A stretch of 64,000 bases of DNA from Pseudomonas monteilii. GTDB taxonomy: Bacteria > Pseudomonadota > Gammaproteobacteria > Pseudomonadales > Pseudomonadaceae. The notes beneath the pieces are model-generated. The model saw nothing but the letters and a program-made list of their open reading frames with translations. It did no database searches and was not told where the DNA came from. How positions within the stretch are numbered: position 1 is the stretch's first letter; each line of letters opens with the position of its first letter. Location: positions 992,001 through 1,056,000 of the forward strand of contig CP013997.1 of the NCBI GenBank assembly GCA_001534745.1, given 5' to 3'. A program made the position numbers and the translations under genes. Below are positions 33,401 to 41,929 of this stretch, piece after piece.

Positions 33401-34944
33401 AAGAACGTCCCTGACACCAGATCGCCGCGGTAAGCCTGTTCGGTCGCGGTTTGCCGCATCTTCTGCCCATCGATGGTGACCTGCCGGGCCGTGAGGCTCA
33501 TGTCGCTGCGGCTGGTCACCCGACTGCCAGTCACGTTCAGTGCGTCCTGGGCGGTGAGGGTGACCCGCTGGCCGGTCAACGTGGTCGGGTTGCCCGACTC
33601 CTGATAGCGCTCGGCCTCGGTATCGCCGCGCCACAGGTGCTTGCGGTGTTTTATGCGCTCTGCAACGTGCTGGCTGTCGAGGGTCGAGCCGAGGCTCAGC
33701 TTGCCCGCGCTGTCGAGACTCAGGTCGCCACCGGCCTCGATGCGTGCGCTGCGCACGTCGAGATCGCCGCCGGACTTCAGGCGTACATCGCTGCGCGCCA
33801 GCAGCTCGGTGCCCGCGTGCGTGCGCGTGGTGAGGGTCTTGTCGCTGTCGTAGGTTTCGTAGGTGACGAACAAGGTCTTGTTCTTCCAGTTCTCCCGTTG
33901 CCGCTCGATGTCCTGCCGCATCTTGGCGTCCAGGGTCAGTGCGCCGCCGGCGCTCAGGTCGATGCGCTCGGCGCGCGCCTTGACGTCACGCATGTACAGG
34001 CCGCGCATGGCCGCCAGCACCACGTCACCCCGTTCCGTGAGCAGCTGGCCGTGCCCGGTCTGGCTGCCTTCGATCTGCAGGCCACCAGCGGAGCGCACGT
34101 CGATCCCGTCCTGGGCCTGGATGTCGGTTCTGACCATGCGTACGCCTGCCCCATCGGTGGTGCTGACGATGCGCACGCGCCCGGCGCGCATGGCACCGAA
34201 CAGCGTGGCGTCCAGCTCGGTGGACGGTGCACTGGCATGCGCTGCGATGCTGCCATCGACCCTGTCGACCCGGTTACGGCCGGCGATCACGTCCAGGTCG
34301 GCCTTGGCTTCCAGGCTGCCCAGGGCCTCGATGCGTGGCGCGATCAGGGCCAGGGCGCCCTCGCGATTGGCGGCGCCCTCCTTGAGCACGGTCAGGCTGC
34401 CTTCGGCGCCCAGGGTGTCGAGGTAACGGATCCGCCCGTCTTCGAGGATCGGAGTGCCGACCAGAAAGCCCGCGCGGGTGGTGTTGATGAACTGGCCGCC
34501 ATTGACCGTGATGCCATTGGGGTTGGCCAGCACGTAGTCGGCCGGACGGCCGAAGATTTCCTGCCGGCCTTCGATGAGCGACGCATTGCGGCTGACCACT
34601 TCGTTGAGGATGGTCGAGGCTGACTGGCCCTGAAACTGCGGGTTGGCCGCCAGGGCCCCGGCCAGCTGTGAATACCCCGCCTCCAGGGCATTGTTCAGCA
34701 CCAGGCCAGGCTTGCCGACGTTGTAGTCGAGGAACTGGTTGTGCGACAGGCCATTGGCCGTGGGCGGCACGATATCGATGACCGGCACGCCATGGGCGTC
34801 GTTGATGAGGGGCGTGCCCCCAGGGCCCGTCGTCGCCTGCAAGGGCCCGGCGGCCAGGGCAGGGGTGCTGCCCAGGACGGCCAGGAAGATGGCCCAGCGC
34901 AAGGGGTCGGGGTGTCGGGGGGAGGTGGGTGTGTGCTGTTTCAC
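30406..34944 (-). CDS. Two-partner secretion exoprotein (FhaB/hemagglutinin-like TpsA)
   Basis: 1512 residues from GTG 34944 with AAGAGAGA upstream; the frame is open for 279 codons before it, but that part overlaps tpsB and is not protein-like. Signal peptide about 14-33 (AIFLAVLGSTPALA). The TPS secretion domain follows (NGLSHNQFLDYNV, NPNGITVNGG). Then come repeated hemagglutinin-type beta-helix units with many 'GxLxLxAxxxV' strands. There is no VENN or other pretoxin module and no toxin domain; the protein ends in DATVRGKQDR. That makes it short for a CdiA and more like an adhesin or hemolysin. It would be exported by the neighbouring TpsB. Confidence 0.88.
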   Translation of the reverse strand: MKQHTPTSPRHPDPLRWAIFLAVLGSTPALAAGPLQATTGPGGTPLINDAHGVPVIDIVPPTANGLSHNQFLDYNVGKPGLVLNNALEAGYSQLAGALAANPQFQGQSASTILNEVVSRNASLIEGRQEIFGRPADYVLANPNGITVNGGQFINTTRAGFLVGTPILEDGRIRYLDTLGAEGSLTVLKEGAANREGALALIAPRIEALGSLEAKADLDVIAGRNRVDRVDGSIAAHASAPSTELDATLFGAMRAGRVRIVSTTDGAGVRMVRTDIQAQDGIDVRSAGGLQIEGSQTGHGQLLTERGDVVLAAMRGLYMRDVKARAERIDLSAGGALTLDAKMRQDIERQRENWKNKTLFVTYETYDSDKTLTTRTHAGTELLARSDVRLKSGGDLDVRSARIEAGGDLSLDSAGKLSLGSTLDSQHVAERIKHRKHLWRGDTEAERYQESGNPTTLTGQRVTLTAQDALNVTGSRVTSRSDMSLTARQVTIDGQKMRQTATEQAYRGDLVSGTFFGGRGNDDTQGERTFGSAVQAGGALEVTADQVRIQGSQVRSQGDAVLYSRSGALSVEAAVDTQRQQRQQKDSQVFGLLGTRTQSQKERQDVLVSDVSSDTNLRLASEAELQVRGAHLKAGQRLELQAKGDLDITPERQVQTQHDTEQRRGFTASAGQTREAKDGTPGSKQYAASVGYEVDDTTTRTRTDTAIGSQLKGAEIVLDGAGDVRLDTATLVTDSGDVTVKGQKVTLAASHDEHDSETTTTRTGGGLVVGGGIDRVSSAFEGHRRQQVDQVRDTTVARTTITSAGDLTIETPHLVNQAAHLSAGKQVHAVAKTVDNQAVSDTHERTQRQTDWQGTLGASLEYRDVTRPIERLVTGEEAARFQQAGPEDAMAPPSVGGDVTGGHLRREIVDASTQAQVAQYTGSAVKVEADTLLDEGTAYKADAGRLDLAAETHQARAAQDTTRRQVHELAVDGDGRVDTSTGEDINLRVAGKGSSLTQHTERSTARPALFQGRQGVQIQLGSDGRYEGSGFEGGQGDVTVRSEGKLDVVQANDTQTEQIDQLSGNAWAKGGNRPTNIGAEARGYLDRTHRQGTDTQARVAQAQAEGQVSFTSAGDLRLEGLRIGTRERPAASVELDSGGVTQVVAAVDTHEVSGSTLGGGGEVGYKQGATRGGSLGGHLTSGRIDERSSTSSVAEVHAKGKVTVAGQARDDQAVHLQGVHMTAGEIDLRAPNGGLRVEASESREHRNNLDVTGGAGFAMSKTGTPDNATRGLHGRLQVDLDKRDNRTHVDSQLRADRLTLLSQGDTRLEGVQVQAGQVSGEVGGDLHVASRKDHVDALSVKADARLSQEKNPQGYTNAVAAVTGPASGKVLDKVGPALSKAEPGFSPTIKVDVSHQQRDTVAQQTSINGQNGIDLNVGGSTSLVGARLQSVNGAVDLQTASLSKETLSGHDYRRDVSLDASNAPVDLGTAIVQVSQNVGAAAGENALDLGLLRTSGHSNSAQWDATVRGKQDR

Positions 34945-34970
34945 AGGGGTCTCTCTTCTTGTTGGATGAA

Positions 34971-36671
34971 TCACAGATCGATGCTCAGCTCGGCCACCCA
35001 GAACCCAGGTTCCAGGCTGCCTCGGCGTGGCCCGTGAGCGGACAACGCACGCTGGTGGTCCAGGCGCAGCCGCGCGTGGGGCAAATCCAGGTGCAGGCCC
35101 AGGGCGGCGCCGACCAGACGTTGTGACGGTTCGCCCTGGGCATAGCGGCTCCAGCCGACGTCCAGCCCGGCGGATGCGCGCAGGCCCACGCCCTTGAGGT
35201 CGGGTTGCCAAAGGGGATGGCTGAACGTGTTGCGCCACAGGGCGCCCGTGGCGCCGGCCACGTAGTGCTGGCGAAAGCCGCGCACGGCCAGGTCGTCGCT
35301 CAGCGCCAGCTGTTCGAGGGCAGGCAGGCGGTCGGCGCTGTACTGCAGGTTCACGAGGCTCTGCCAACGCCAGTCGGTGGGGCGTTGCCCCTGGCGCAGG
35401 TGCAGCAGGCTGGCCCGGTACTTGCGAAAGTCCGGGCGGGGCGCCTGGCGCGAAGCGCTCGGCGCGTCGGCGCCCAGGGAGGGCAACCCCTGGGACACCC
35501 CCAGCGAGGCATGCCACAGGCCTGCTTGAAGCCAGAGCAGGTCCAGGCCGACATCGAGTGTGGTCAGGCGCGTACTCTGCAACAGGGTCTTGCGCGCGTA
35601 GAGGCGATTGAGGGTGTGCTTCTGGTCGAACCGTACCGACGCATTCAGCAGACCTTGCTGGTTGCGCCACAGCATCCGGTTCACGCTCAGGCCTTGGAAG
35701 CGGCTTTCGCCCTCGGGGCGTCCAGGCGTCTGTGGCGTGGCGCGATAGGCGATACGGCTGGCCATGGCGCCGAGGGTCCATGGCCCGTAGGGCACGCTGT
35801 AGTGCAGTGCCAGGGCCTGGCTCTGACCTGCGGTGCCGGGTGGTGCAGTGGACAGCGAGACGTTGAGGGCATCGTTCAGGTGGGCGGGCGAATCCAGACT
35901 GAACCGCAGGCCCAGGCGGTGGCGTCCGACGGTCTCACTGGCGCGGTTGTCGAGCGTGCCGGACAGGTGCCAGCGTTTGCCCACGTGCTGAGGGTGCAGC
36001 ACCAGCCGCGAGCCACCGGGCAGCTCGCCCGGCAACAGGTCGGCCGACAGGGTGAAGGCCGGGAGGCGGTTGAGCTGGTCGAGCCCCTGTTCGAGGTCGG
36101 GCAGGTGTAGCGGCTCGCCAAGCATGTCCGGGAACGCGCCGCGCAGCGACAGGGGCAGGCTGGGGTCGGCCAGCACGATCGACTCGACGAAGCCTTCGAC
36201 GATGACGACCTGCAGCGGCTCGCCCTGGCGTGGCGTGCTGGCCAGGTAGGGGCGCGCGGCAGGGTAGCCGGCCTCGACGTAGCGTCGGGTGATGGCGGCA
36301 AGCAGCTGGTTGATGTCGGCCACGCCCGTGCAGGGACGCAGGATCGGCTGGACGGCCGCCTTCAGGGCGGCGCTCGATACGACCTGGTTGCCGCTCAGGT
36401 GCAGGCCGGGGAAGGGCCAGCAGGCACCGTCCACGTCCGCCGACGTCTCGGCTTCGGGCGTTGGCGCCGTCTGCTCGCGCTGTTGCCAGCGTTTCAGGCG
36501 CTGCTGCTGTTCGAGGGTGCGAAAGTCCGATTGCTGTTCGCGCAGCAGCTGGCTGGCCGGGTCGATGCCCAACGCCACCGAAGGCAGGGCCAGGCAGCTG
36601 ACCAGGCACAGCCGCCGCAGGGCCGTGGTGTGGGTGGACGGTGTGAGAAGGAACATGCCGCAGATACCCAT
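34971..36671 (-). CDS. ShlB/FhaC-type outer-membrane transporter (TpsB)
   Basis: 566 residues (ATG 36671; ATG 36656 five codons later is equally possible). Signal peptide ending near ALPSVALG. A coiled N-terminal helix rich in Gln/Glu, a POTRA region (GNQVVSSAALKAAVQPIL, YVEAGYPAARPYLAS), then a 16-strand barrel with conserved loop-6 motif VRGF. It recognises the TPS domain of TpsA and moves it across the outer membrane. It lies 26 bases upstream of tpsA on the same strand, a clear operon. Confidence 0.92.
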   Translation of the reverse strand: MGICGMFLLTPSTHTTALRRLCLVSCLALPSVALGIDPASQLLREQQSDFRTLEQQQRLKRWQQREQTAPTPEAETSADVDGACWPFPGLHLSGNQVVSSAALKAAVQPILRPCTGVADINQLLAAITRRYVEAGYPAARPYLASTPRQGEPLQVVIVEGFVESIVLADPSLPLSLRGAFPDMLGEPLHLPDLEQGLDQLNRLPAFTLSADLLPGELPGGSRLVLHPQHVGKRWHLSGTLDNRASETVGRHRLGLRFSLDSPAHLNDALNVSLSTAPPGTAGQSQALALHYSVPYGPWTLGAMASRIAYRATPQTPGRPEGESRFQGLSVNRMLWRNQQGLLNASVRFDQKHTLNRLYARKTLLQSTRLTTLDVGLDLLWLQAGLWHASLGVSQGLPSLGADAPSASRQAPRPDFRKYRASLLHLRQGQRPTDWRWQSLVNLQYSADRLPALEQLALSDDLAVRGFRQHYVAGATGALWRNTFSHPLWQPDLKGVGLRASAGLDVGWSRYAQGEPSQRLVGAALGLHLDLPHARLRLDHQRALSAHGPRRGSLEPGFWVAELSIDL

Positions 36672-36801
36672 CGTGGTGGATCTGCGACGACTGTAAAAAG
36701 CGGGGCGCGTGGGCGATGCCGTCCCGGGCCGAGAAACGTGTCGGCCAGGGGCGAGGGATCAGGTAGGGGGGTTCTGGAGACTTTTCCTACATCCTAGGAC
36801 G

Positions 36802-37362
36802 TCAAGGACGAATCTCGATCAGCGTCCCATCCTTGACCAGGCTCCAGACCTCGCGCATGTCGTCATTGCGCATGGCGATGCAGCCTTCGGTCCAGTCCAG
36901 GGTGTGGAAGTACCACTCCGGGTACTGCGCGTCGATCGGCGTGCCGTGGATCATGATCATGCCGCCGGCCGGAACACCCTCACGGGTGGCACGGGCCGCA
37001 TCGCTGATGTTGGGGTAGGAGATGTGCATGGCCAGGTTGTAGCGATCGCTGACCTTGCGCCAGTCGATCCAGTACAGCCCTTCGGGCGTGCGCTTGTCGC
37101 CTTCCTGCAGCTTGGGGCCGTTGGGCCGCTTGCCCAGCGAGATGCGGTAGGTCTTGAGCGGCTCGCCCCGGCTGATCAGCTGCAGACGGCGCTCGGACTT
37201 GATCACCAGCACCTTGTCCACCACGCGTTGGGTGACCTGGGCGGGCACGGTGGCCGGTGCCTGTCCCGGAGCGGGCAGGGGCTTGCGAATGAGGGTTTCG
37301 GTAAAGGCCGCCTGGGACAGGCTGGCGAAACCGACGCAGAGCAGGGCGAGCAACCAACGCAT
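36802..37362 (-). CDS. L,D-transpeptidase (YkuD family)
   Basis: 186 residues with a signal peptide (LLALLCVGFASLSQA). The YkuD domain spans about 48-185, with ISLGKRPNGPK, HGTPI and the nucleophile in TEGCIAMRN. Such enzymes form 3-3 peptidoglycan cross-links or attach lipoproteins in the periplasm. No LysM or peptidoglycan-binding domain is attached. It follows the zinc-ribbon Nudix gene with 17 bases between, same strand, likely cotranscribed. Confidence 0.9.
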   Translation of the reverse strand: MRWLLALLCVGFASLSQAAFTETLIRKPLPAPGQAPATVPAQVTQRVVDKVLVIKSERRLQLISRGEPLKTYRISLGKRPNGPKLQEGDKRTPEGLYWIDWRKVSDRYNLAMHISYPNISDAARATREGVPAGGMIMIHGTPIDAQYPEWYFHTLDWTEGCIAMRNDDMREVWSLVKDGTLIEIRP

Positions 37363-37379
37363 GGAGCGATCCTGTGGAA

Positions 37380-37934
37380 CTAGCTATGGGGTGAGGCGAG
37401 CTGCATCGGCGGCAGGTATTCGTTGCCGATGGGGTAATGCTGCGTGAGGCGGTCACGATAATAGCATTGCAGGGTGCGTGTCACGGTGCGGAACGCCAAG
37501 TGCGACCAAGGGATCTCGTGTTCCTCGAACAGCCTGACTTCCAGGCTCTCGACGCCGATGGCGAAGTCCGTGTCGGCCAGCTCGGCGCGGAAGAACACGT
37601 GCACCTGGTTGATGTGCGGCAGGTCGAACAGCTGGTACAGCGCCATCTCGCCGACGCGTGCGCAGGCCTCCTCGACGGTCTCGCGACGAGCGGCCTGTTC
37701 GAGGGTCTCGCCGTTTTCCATGAAGCCGGCCGGCAGCGTCCAGTAGCCATGTCGCGGCTCGATGGCGCGACGGCACAACAGGACGCGGCCTTCGTGGGTC
37801 GGCAACACCCCGGCGACGATGTTCGGGTTCTGGTAGTGGATGGTATGGCAATGCTCGCAGACATACCGCAGGCGGGTATCGCCCTCGGGAATACGCTGGA
37901 TGACCGGTTGACCGCACGCGCTGCAGAAATTCAT
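37380..37934 (-). CDS. Nudix hydrolase with N-terminal zinc ribbon
   Basis: 184 residues. Two CxxC pairs near residues 4-7 (CSAC) and 26-29 (CEHC) form a zinc ribbon. The Nudix box near residue 71 (GFMENGETLEQAARRETVEEA) has the catalytic RE and EE residues. The layout is that of small NudC-related hydrolases in proteobacteria; substrate unknown, probably a nucleotide-sugar or dinucleotide. Divergent from the second Nudix gene at 38062. Confidence 0.88.
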   Translation of the reverse strand: MNFCSACGQPVIQRIPEGDTRLRYVCEHCHTIHYQNPNIVAGVLPTHEGRVLLCRRAIEPRHGYWTLPAGFMENGETLEQAARRETVEEACARVGEMALYQLFDLPHINQVHVFFRAELADTDFAIGVESLEVRLFEEHEIPWSHLAFRTVTRTLQCYYRDRLTQHYPIGNEYLPPMQLASPHS

Positions 37935-38061
37935 GTCTGGCTTCCTGGTGGATGCCGCTATCTTGGCGTGCCGGTGCGGTGCGCCGCAAGTCGTGGCAGG
38001 GCTTGGGTTGCGTCATGGCTTTGGTGCATGATGCAGACAGGCCTTGATTCGAGACTGCGTG

Positions 38062-38661
38062 ATGCTGGATGAGCTTGTTCGCCGGATGAGCACCCACACC
38101 CCCGGCACCCTGACCACCGACCGCCGCCTTCCGGAGGCTGCGGTGCTGCTGCCCATCACCCGTGGCGAGGAGCCGGAGCTGGTGCTGACCCTGCGTGCCA
38201 AGGGGTTGTCGACCCATGGCGGTGAAGTGGCGTTCCCGGGCGGTCGACGTGACCCTGAAGACCCGGACCTGATCTTCACCGCCCTGCGCGAGGCCCATGA
38301 GGAAATCGGACTGCCACCCGGCCTGGTGGAAGTGCTCGGCCCGCTGAGCCCCTTGATCTCCCTGCATGGCCTGAAGGTGACACCCTTCGTCGGGGTGATT
38401 CCGGACTATGTCGACTACGAAGCCAACGATGCCGAGATCGCGGCGGTGTTCAGCGTGCCGCTGGCGTTCTTCCGTGAGCCGCCCCAGGAGCACACGCACC
38501 GGGTCGATGCCCAGGGTCGGCATTGGTACGTGCCCAGTTACCGCTTCGGCGAGTACCGGATCTGGGGCCTGACCGCGATCATGATCGTCGAGCTGGTGAA
38601 CCTGCTCTTCGATGCCGACATCGGCCTGCACCGGCCGCCTGCGCACTTCATCGAGATTTGA
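38062..38661 (+). CDS. CoA pyrophosphatase-like Nudix hydrolase
   Basis: 199 residues from ATG 38062 (a TTG 18 bases upstream is less likely). The segment [19 protein letters not shown] followed by [11 protein letters not shown] joins the UPF0035 signature with a Nudix box, as in NudL/CoA diphosphatases that cut CoA and its derivatives. First of a plus-strand run with the carbonic anhydrase and DUF1289 genes. Confidence 0.88.
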   Translation: MLDELVRRMSTHTPGTLTTDRRLPEAAVLLPITRGEEPELVLTLRAKGLSTHGGEVAFPGGRRDPEDPDLIFTALREAHEEIGLPPGLVEVLGPLSPLISLHGLKVTPFVGVIPDYVDYEANDAEIAAVFSVPLAFFREPPQEHTHRVDAQGRHWYVPSYRFGEYRIWGLTAIMIVELVNLLFDADIGLHRPPAHFIEI

Positions 38662-38698
38662 CCGGCGTGCTTTTCCCTGCCGATTGCGAGGATTTTTC

Positions 38699-39223
38699 AT
38701 GAACTACCGCCTTGGCGACCTGCGTGTCGACACCCACCCCAGCAGCTGGACCGCCCCAGGCGCGATCCTGATCGGCAAGGTCCGCCTGCAGGCGCAGGCC
38801 AGCGTCTGGTTCGGCGCCGTGTTGCGCGGCGACAACGAGCTGATCGACATTGGCGAGGACAGCAACGTCCAGGACGGTGCGGTCCTGCACACCGATCCGG
38901 GTTCGCCGCTGACCCTGGGGCGTGGCGTGACCATCGGCCACAAGGCCATGCTGCACGGGTGTCACGTGGGCGACTACAGCCTGATCGGCATCAATGCGGT
39001 GATTCTCAACGGGGCGCGTATCGGCAAGCATTGCATCATCGGCGCCAATGCCCTGATTCCCGAAGGGCGGGAAATCCCCGACGGCTCGCTGGTGGTCGGC
39101 TCGCCGGGCAAGGTCGTGCGTACCCTGAGCGATGCCCAGATGCGCCTGCTCGAAGCCAGCGCCGCGCATTACGTGGCCAATGCCCAACGCTATGCGCGCG
39201 ACCTCGCGCCCCAGGAGGACTGA
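38699..39223 (+). CDS. Gamma-carbonic-anhydrase family protein
   Basis: 174 residues from ATG 38699, with GAGGA upstream. A left-handed beta-helix is visible as hexapeptide repeats ([53 protein letters not shown]). The zinc-ligand histidines ([13 protein letters not shown]) are present. Members of the YrdA/CaiE group often have no measured activity, so catalysis is uncertain. Confidence 0.9.
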   Translation: MNYRLGDLRVDTHPSSWTAPGAILIGKVRLQAQASVWFGAVLRGDNELIDIGEDSNVQDGAVLHTDPGSPLTLGRGVTIGHKAMLHGCHVGDYSLIGINAVILNGARIGKHCIIGANALIPEGREIPDGSLVVGSPGKVVRTLSDAQMRLLEASAAHYVANAQRYARDLAPQED

Positions 39224-39225
39224 GC

Positions 39226-39420
39226 ATGGAGGTCAAGGAACGGCCGGTCGCCTCGCCCTGCGTGAGCATCTGCGCACTGGACGAGCAGGACATCTGCACC
39301 GGCTGCCAGCGCAACGTCGATGAAATCACGCGGTGGTCGCGCATGGACAATGCCGAGCGCCGCCAGGTCCTGGCCCTGTGTCATACGCGTGCCCTCGAGG
39401 CCGGGCTGATCCTCGGCTAG
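39226..39420 (+). CDS. DUF1289 small Cys-rich protein
   Basis: 64 residues from ATG 39226, two bases after the carbonic anhydrase stop, with a strong AGGAGG inside the end of that gene. Cys pattern CVSIC...DICTGCQRN and a WSRM motif define DUF1289. Probably binds a metal or Fe-S cluster; function unknown. Translationally linked to the gene before it. Confidence 0.9.
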   Translation: MEVKERPVASPCVSICALDEQDICTGCQRNVDEITRWSRMDNAERRQVLALCHTRALEAGLILG

Positions 39421-39481
39421 CCAGGCTTGGCCGAGGGCAGCGACTCACGTACCCTGTGCGACCTGTCCGACGGTCCTGCTC

Positions 39482-39952
39482 ATGTTCTATCTTCTTGCCT
39501 ATGTCAGCAGCGTGGTGCTGATCAACTACGCGTTTTCCAGTGCGCCGCACCTGGACGTCATCTGGTCCGCCTGGGGCGGGTTGGTGTTCGTCCTGCGCGA
39601 CATGGTCCAGACCCGCTACGGCCATGGCGCATTGCTGGCCATGCTGGCAGCGCTGGTGCTGTCCTACGTCACCTCCGAGCCGGCCATCGCCCTGGCCAGC
39701 GCCACCGCGTTCTTCGTCTCCGAGCTGATCGACTGGCTGGTGTTCAGCGTCACCCGCCGGCCTCTGCGTGACCGGCTGTGGTTGAGCTCGGCACTGAGCA
39801 TCCCGGTCGACACCTTCATCTTCTTCGGCATGATCGGTGCCCTGACCCCAGCGGTGGCTGGCACGGCGCTGCTGTCGAAGTTCGCGGGCGTGACCGCCGT
39901 GTGGCTGATCATGAGCTGGCGCGACCGGCGCAGTGCCCTGGCCAACTCCTGA
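39482..39952 (+). CDS. VUT-family membrane transporter (queuosine-precursor type)
   Basis: 156 residues with about five hydrophobic helices. The layout (ATAFFVSELIDWLVFSV, WLSSALSIPVDTFIFFGMIG) fits VUT/YhhQ proteins, ECF-like importers of 7-deazaguanine bases for queuosine. It is shorter than E. coli YhhQ (~220). Substrate is inferred from the family only. Confidence 0.75.
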   Translation: MFYLLAYVSSVVLINYAFSSAPHLDVIWSAWGGLVFVLRDMVQTRYGHGALLAMLAALVLSYVTSEPAIALASATAFFVSELIDWLVFSVTRRPLRDRLWLSSALSIPVDTFIFFGMIGALTPAVAGTALLSKFAGVTAVWLIMSWRDRRSALANS

Positions 39953-40098
39953 GTCACAGGCCGGCACCGTTCCGCTTCTGCTTGCAGCTCAAAGCGTGCA
40001 GCCCTTCACCCCCCAAACCAGAACGTCAGGTGTAAACTACCGGTCCTTTTCAGCGGCGGGCCCCAGCGGTCCGCCCCGCACGCTTTCGAGGACCTGAG

Positions 40099-41283
40099 AT
40101 GACGACCCGTATCGGAACCCCCTTGTCGCCTACCGCGACCCGTGTACTGCTCTGTGGCTGTGGTGAACTGGGCAAGGAGGTGGTCATCGAGCTGCAGCGC
40201 CTGGGCGTCGAAGTGATCGGTGTGGACCGCTACGCCGATGCGCCCGCCATGCAGGTCGCCCACCGCAGCCATGTCATCGACATGCTCGACGGCGCCGCGC
40301 TGCGCGCAGTCATCGAGGCCGAGAAGCCGCACTACATCGTGCCGGAGATCGAAGCCATCGCCACCGCGACGCTGGTGGAACTGGAAAGCGAAGGCTTCAA
40401 CGTGGTGCCCACGGCGCGTGCCACGCAACTGACCATGAACCGTGAAGGCATCCGCCGCCTGGCCGCCGAAGAACTGGACCTGCCTACTTCACCGTACCAT
40501 TTCGCCGACACCTTCGAAGACTATGCGCGTGCCGTGGCCGACCTGGGCTACCCGTGCGTGGTCAAGCCGGTGATGAGTTCGTCGGGCAAGGGCCAGAGCC
40601 TGCTGCGCAGCGAAGGCGATCTCGAGAAGGCCTGGCAGTACGCCCAGGAAGGCGGCCGTGCAGGCAAGGGGCGGGTGATCGTCGAAGGCTTCATCGACTT
40701 CGACTACGAAATCACCCTGCTGACCGTGCGCCATGTGGGCGGCACCACCTTCCTGGCCCCGGTCGGTCATCGTCAGGAAGGCGGCGACTACCAGGAATCG
40801 TGGCAGCCCCAGGCCATGAGCCCCAAGGCCCTGGCCGAGTCCGAGCGGGTGGCCAAGGCGGTCACCGAGGCGTTGGGTGGGCGTGGGCTGTTCGGCGTCG
40901 AACTGTTCGTCAAGGGCGATCAGGTCTGGTTCAGCGAAGTGTCGCCACGGCCCCATGACACCGGCCTGGTCACCCTGATTTCCCAGGACCTGTCCCAGTT
41001 CGCCCTGCATGCCCGGGCCATTCTTGGCCTGCCGATTCCGGTGGTGCGCCAGTTCGGCCCATCGGCCTCGGCGGTGATCCTGGTGGAAGGGCAGTCGAGC
41101 CAGACGGCATTCGCCAACCTCGGCGCGGCCCTGGCCGAACCCGATACCGCGCTCCGCCTGTTCGGCAAGCCGGAGGTCAAGGGTCAGCGGCGCATGGGCG
41201 TGTGCCTGGCCCGGGACGAATCGATCGAGGCGGCCCGCGCCAAGGCGACCCGCGCATCGCAGGCGGTGTCTGTAGAGCTTTAA
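40099..41283 (+). CDS. purT: Formate-dependent phosphoribosylglycinamide formyltransferase
   Basis: 394 residues, full length. Makes FGAR from GAR, formate and ATP, the folate-free route for the third step of purine synthesis. ATP-grasp fold: [12 protein letters not shown] at the N-terminus, [14 protein letters not shown] in the ATP-binding loop, and [10 protein letters not shown] near the metal site. Its product feeds PurL, encoded 16 kb away on the same strand. A start ATG follows a GAGGA site. Confidence 0.97.
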   Translation: MTTRIGTPLSPTATRVLLCGCGELGKEVVIELQRLGVEVIGVDRYADAPAMQVAHRSHVIDMLDGAALRAVIEAEKPHYIVPEIEAIATATLVELESEGFNVVPTARATQLTMNREGIRRLAAEELDLPTSPYHFADTFEDYARAVADLGYPCVVKPVMSSSGKGQSLLRSEGDLEKAWQYAQEGGRAGKGRVIVEGFIDFDYEITLLTVRHVGGTTFLAPVGHRQEGGDYQESWQPQAMSPKALAESERVAKAVTEALGGRGLFGVELFVKGDQVWFSEVSPRPHDTGLVTLISQDLSQFALHARAILGLPIPVVRQFGPSASAVILVEGQSSQTAFANLGAALAEPDTALRLFGKPEVKGQRRMGVCLARDESIEAARAKATRASQAVSVEL

Positions 41284-41929
41284 GAAACGATCAGTGGGTG
41301 CCGGACGCACGAGCCTCCCGGCAGGCGGCACCCACCGGGTTGGGTGAGCCTGCCCGCGATTGCCTCCCCCGAGTCACCGTCTGCATCGCGGGCAAGCCCG
41401 CACAAGCTGCTTGCGCAGTGAGGCCCATATTGATGGCTGCAGAGGTCTGGGTGGGAGCTGGCTTGCCAGCGATAGGGCCCTGCCAGGCGCTGCATGCGGT
41501 CGGGCATGTACCGAGTAGAAAAGACAGTTGCTCCCACAGGCGGCTTTGCCGTCATGTGGGTGCCTGCTCGAAATGGATATCTATGGAAGTCTGTCCGCCG
41601 CCTTGGCGCTGCGCTGTCGCGCAGAGAACATGGCGATAGCTGGCAGGATCCGAAGCTTCATTGCTGATCGATTTAAGGGCCGCCTTGCGGCCCATCGCGG
41701 CACTGGGGCCGCTCCTACACCCGTAGCCCCACTGCGGCGTTGCAGGCTATCGCGGTCACCTGTAGGAGCGGCCCCTGCCGGGGCGCCGGACCGGCCGCGA
41801 TTGGGCCCGCAGGGCCCACAAAGCAGTCAATGCGGTGGAGCAGAAAAGGACAATGCCTCCCCCAGCGCGCGCGCACCCCGTTCATCCTGGCAACCCCCCT
41901 TGCGAGAGGCCGCCTGACCCGCCTGCCGC
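41284..41929. repeat. Noncoding repeat-rich patch (REP-like inverted repeats)
   Basis: 646 bases without a convincing gene. GCGGGCAAGCCCGC (41388-41401) and GCTGGCTTGCCAGC (41457-41470) are near-perfect palindromes. GGGGCCGCTCCTACA (41705-41719) is matched exactly by its reverse complement at 41761-41775. The GGAGCGGCC motif is the usual Pseudomonas putida REP core. Such elements can act as transcription ends for purT and the convergent transporter gene, or as transposition and gyrase sites. Small open frames here lack coding character. Confidence 0.75.

Noticed and set aside
34945..35781. 279-codon N-terminal extension of TpsA
   Set aside because: It overlaps tpsB in another frame, is Arg/Pro-rich and lacks a signal peptide; GTG 34944 is followed directly by one.
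41530..41920. Open frame in the repeat patch after purT
   Set aside because: It runs through the inverted repeats, starts without a ribosome-binding site and gives an Arg/Pro/Ala-rich translation.
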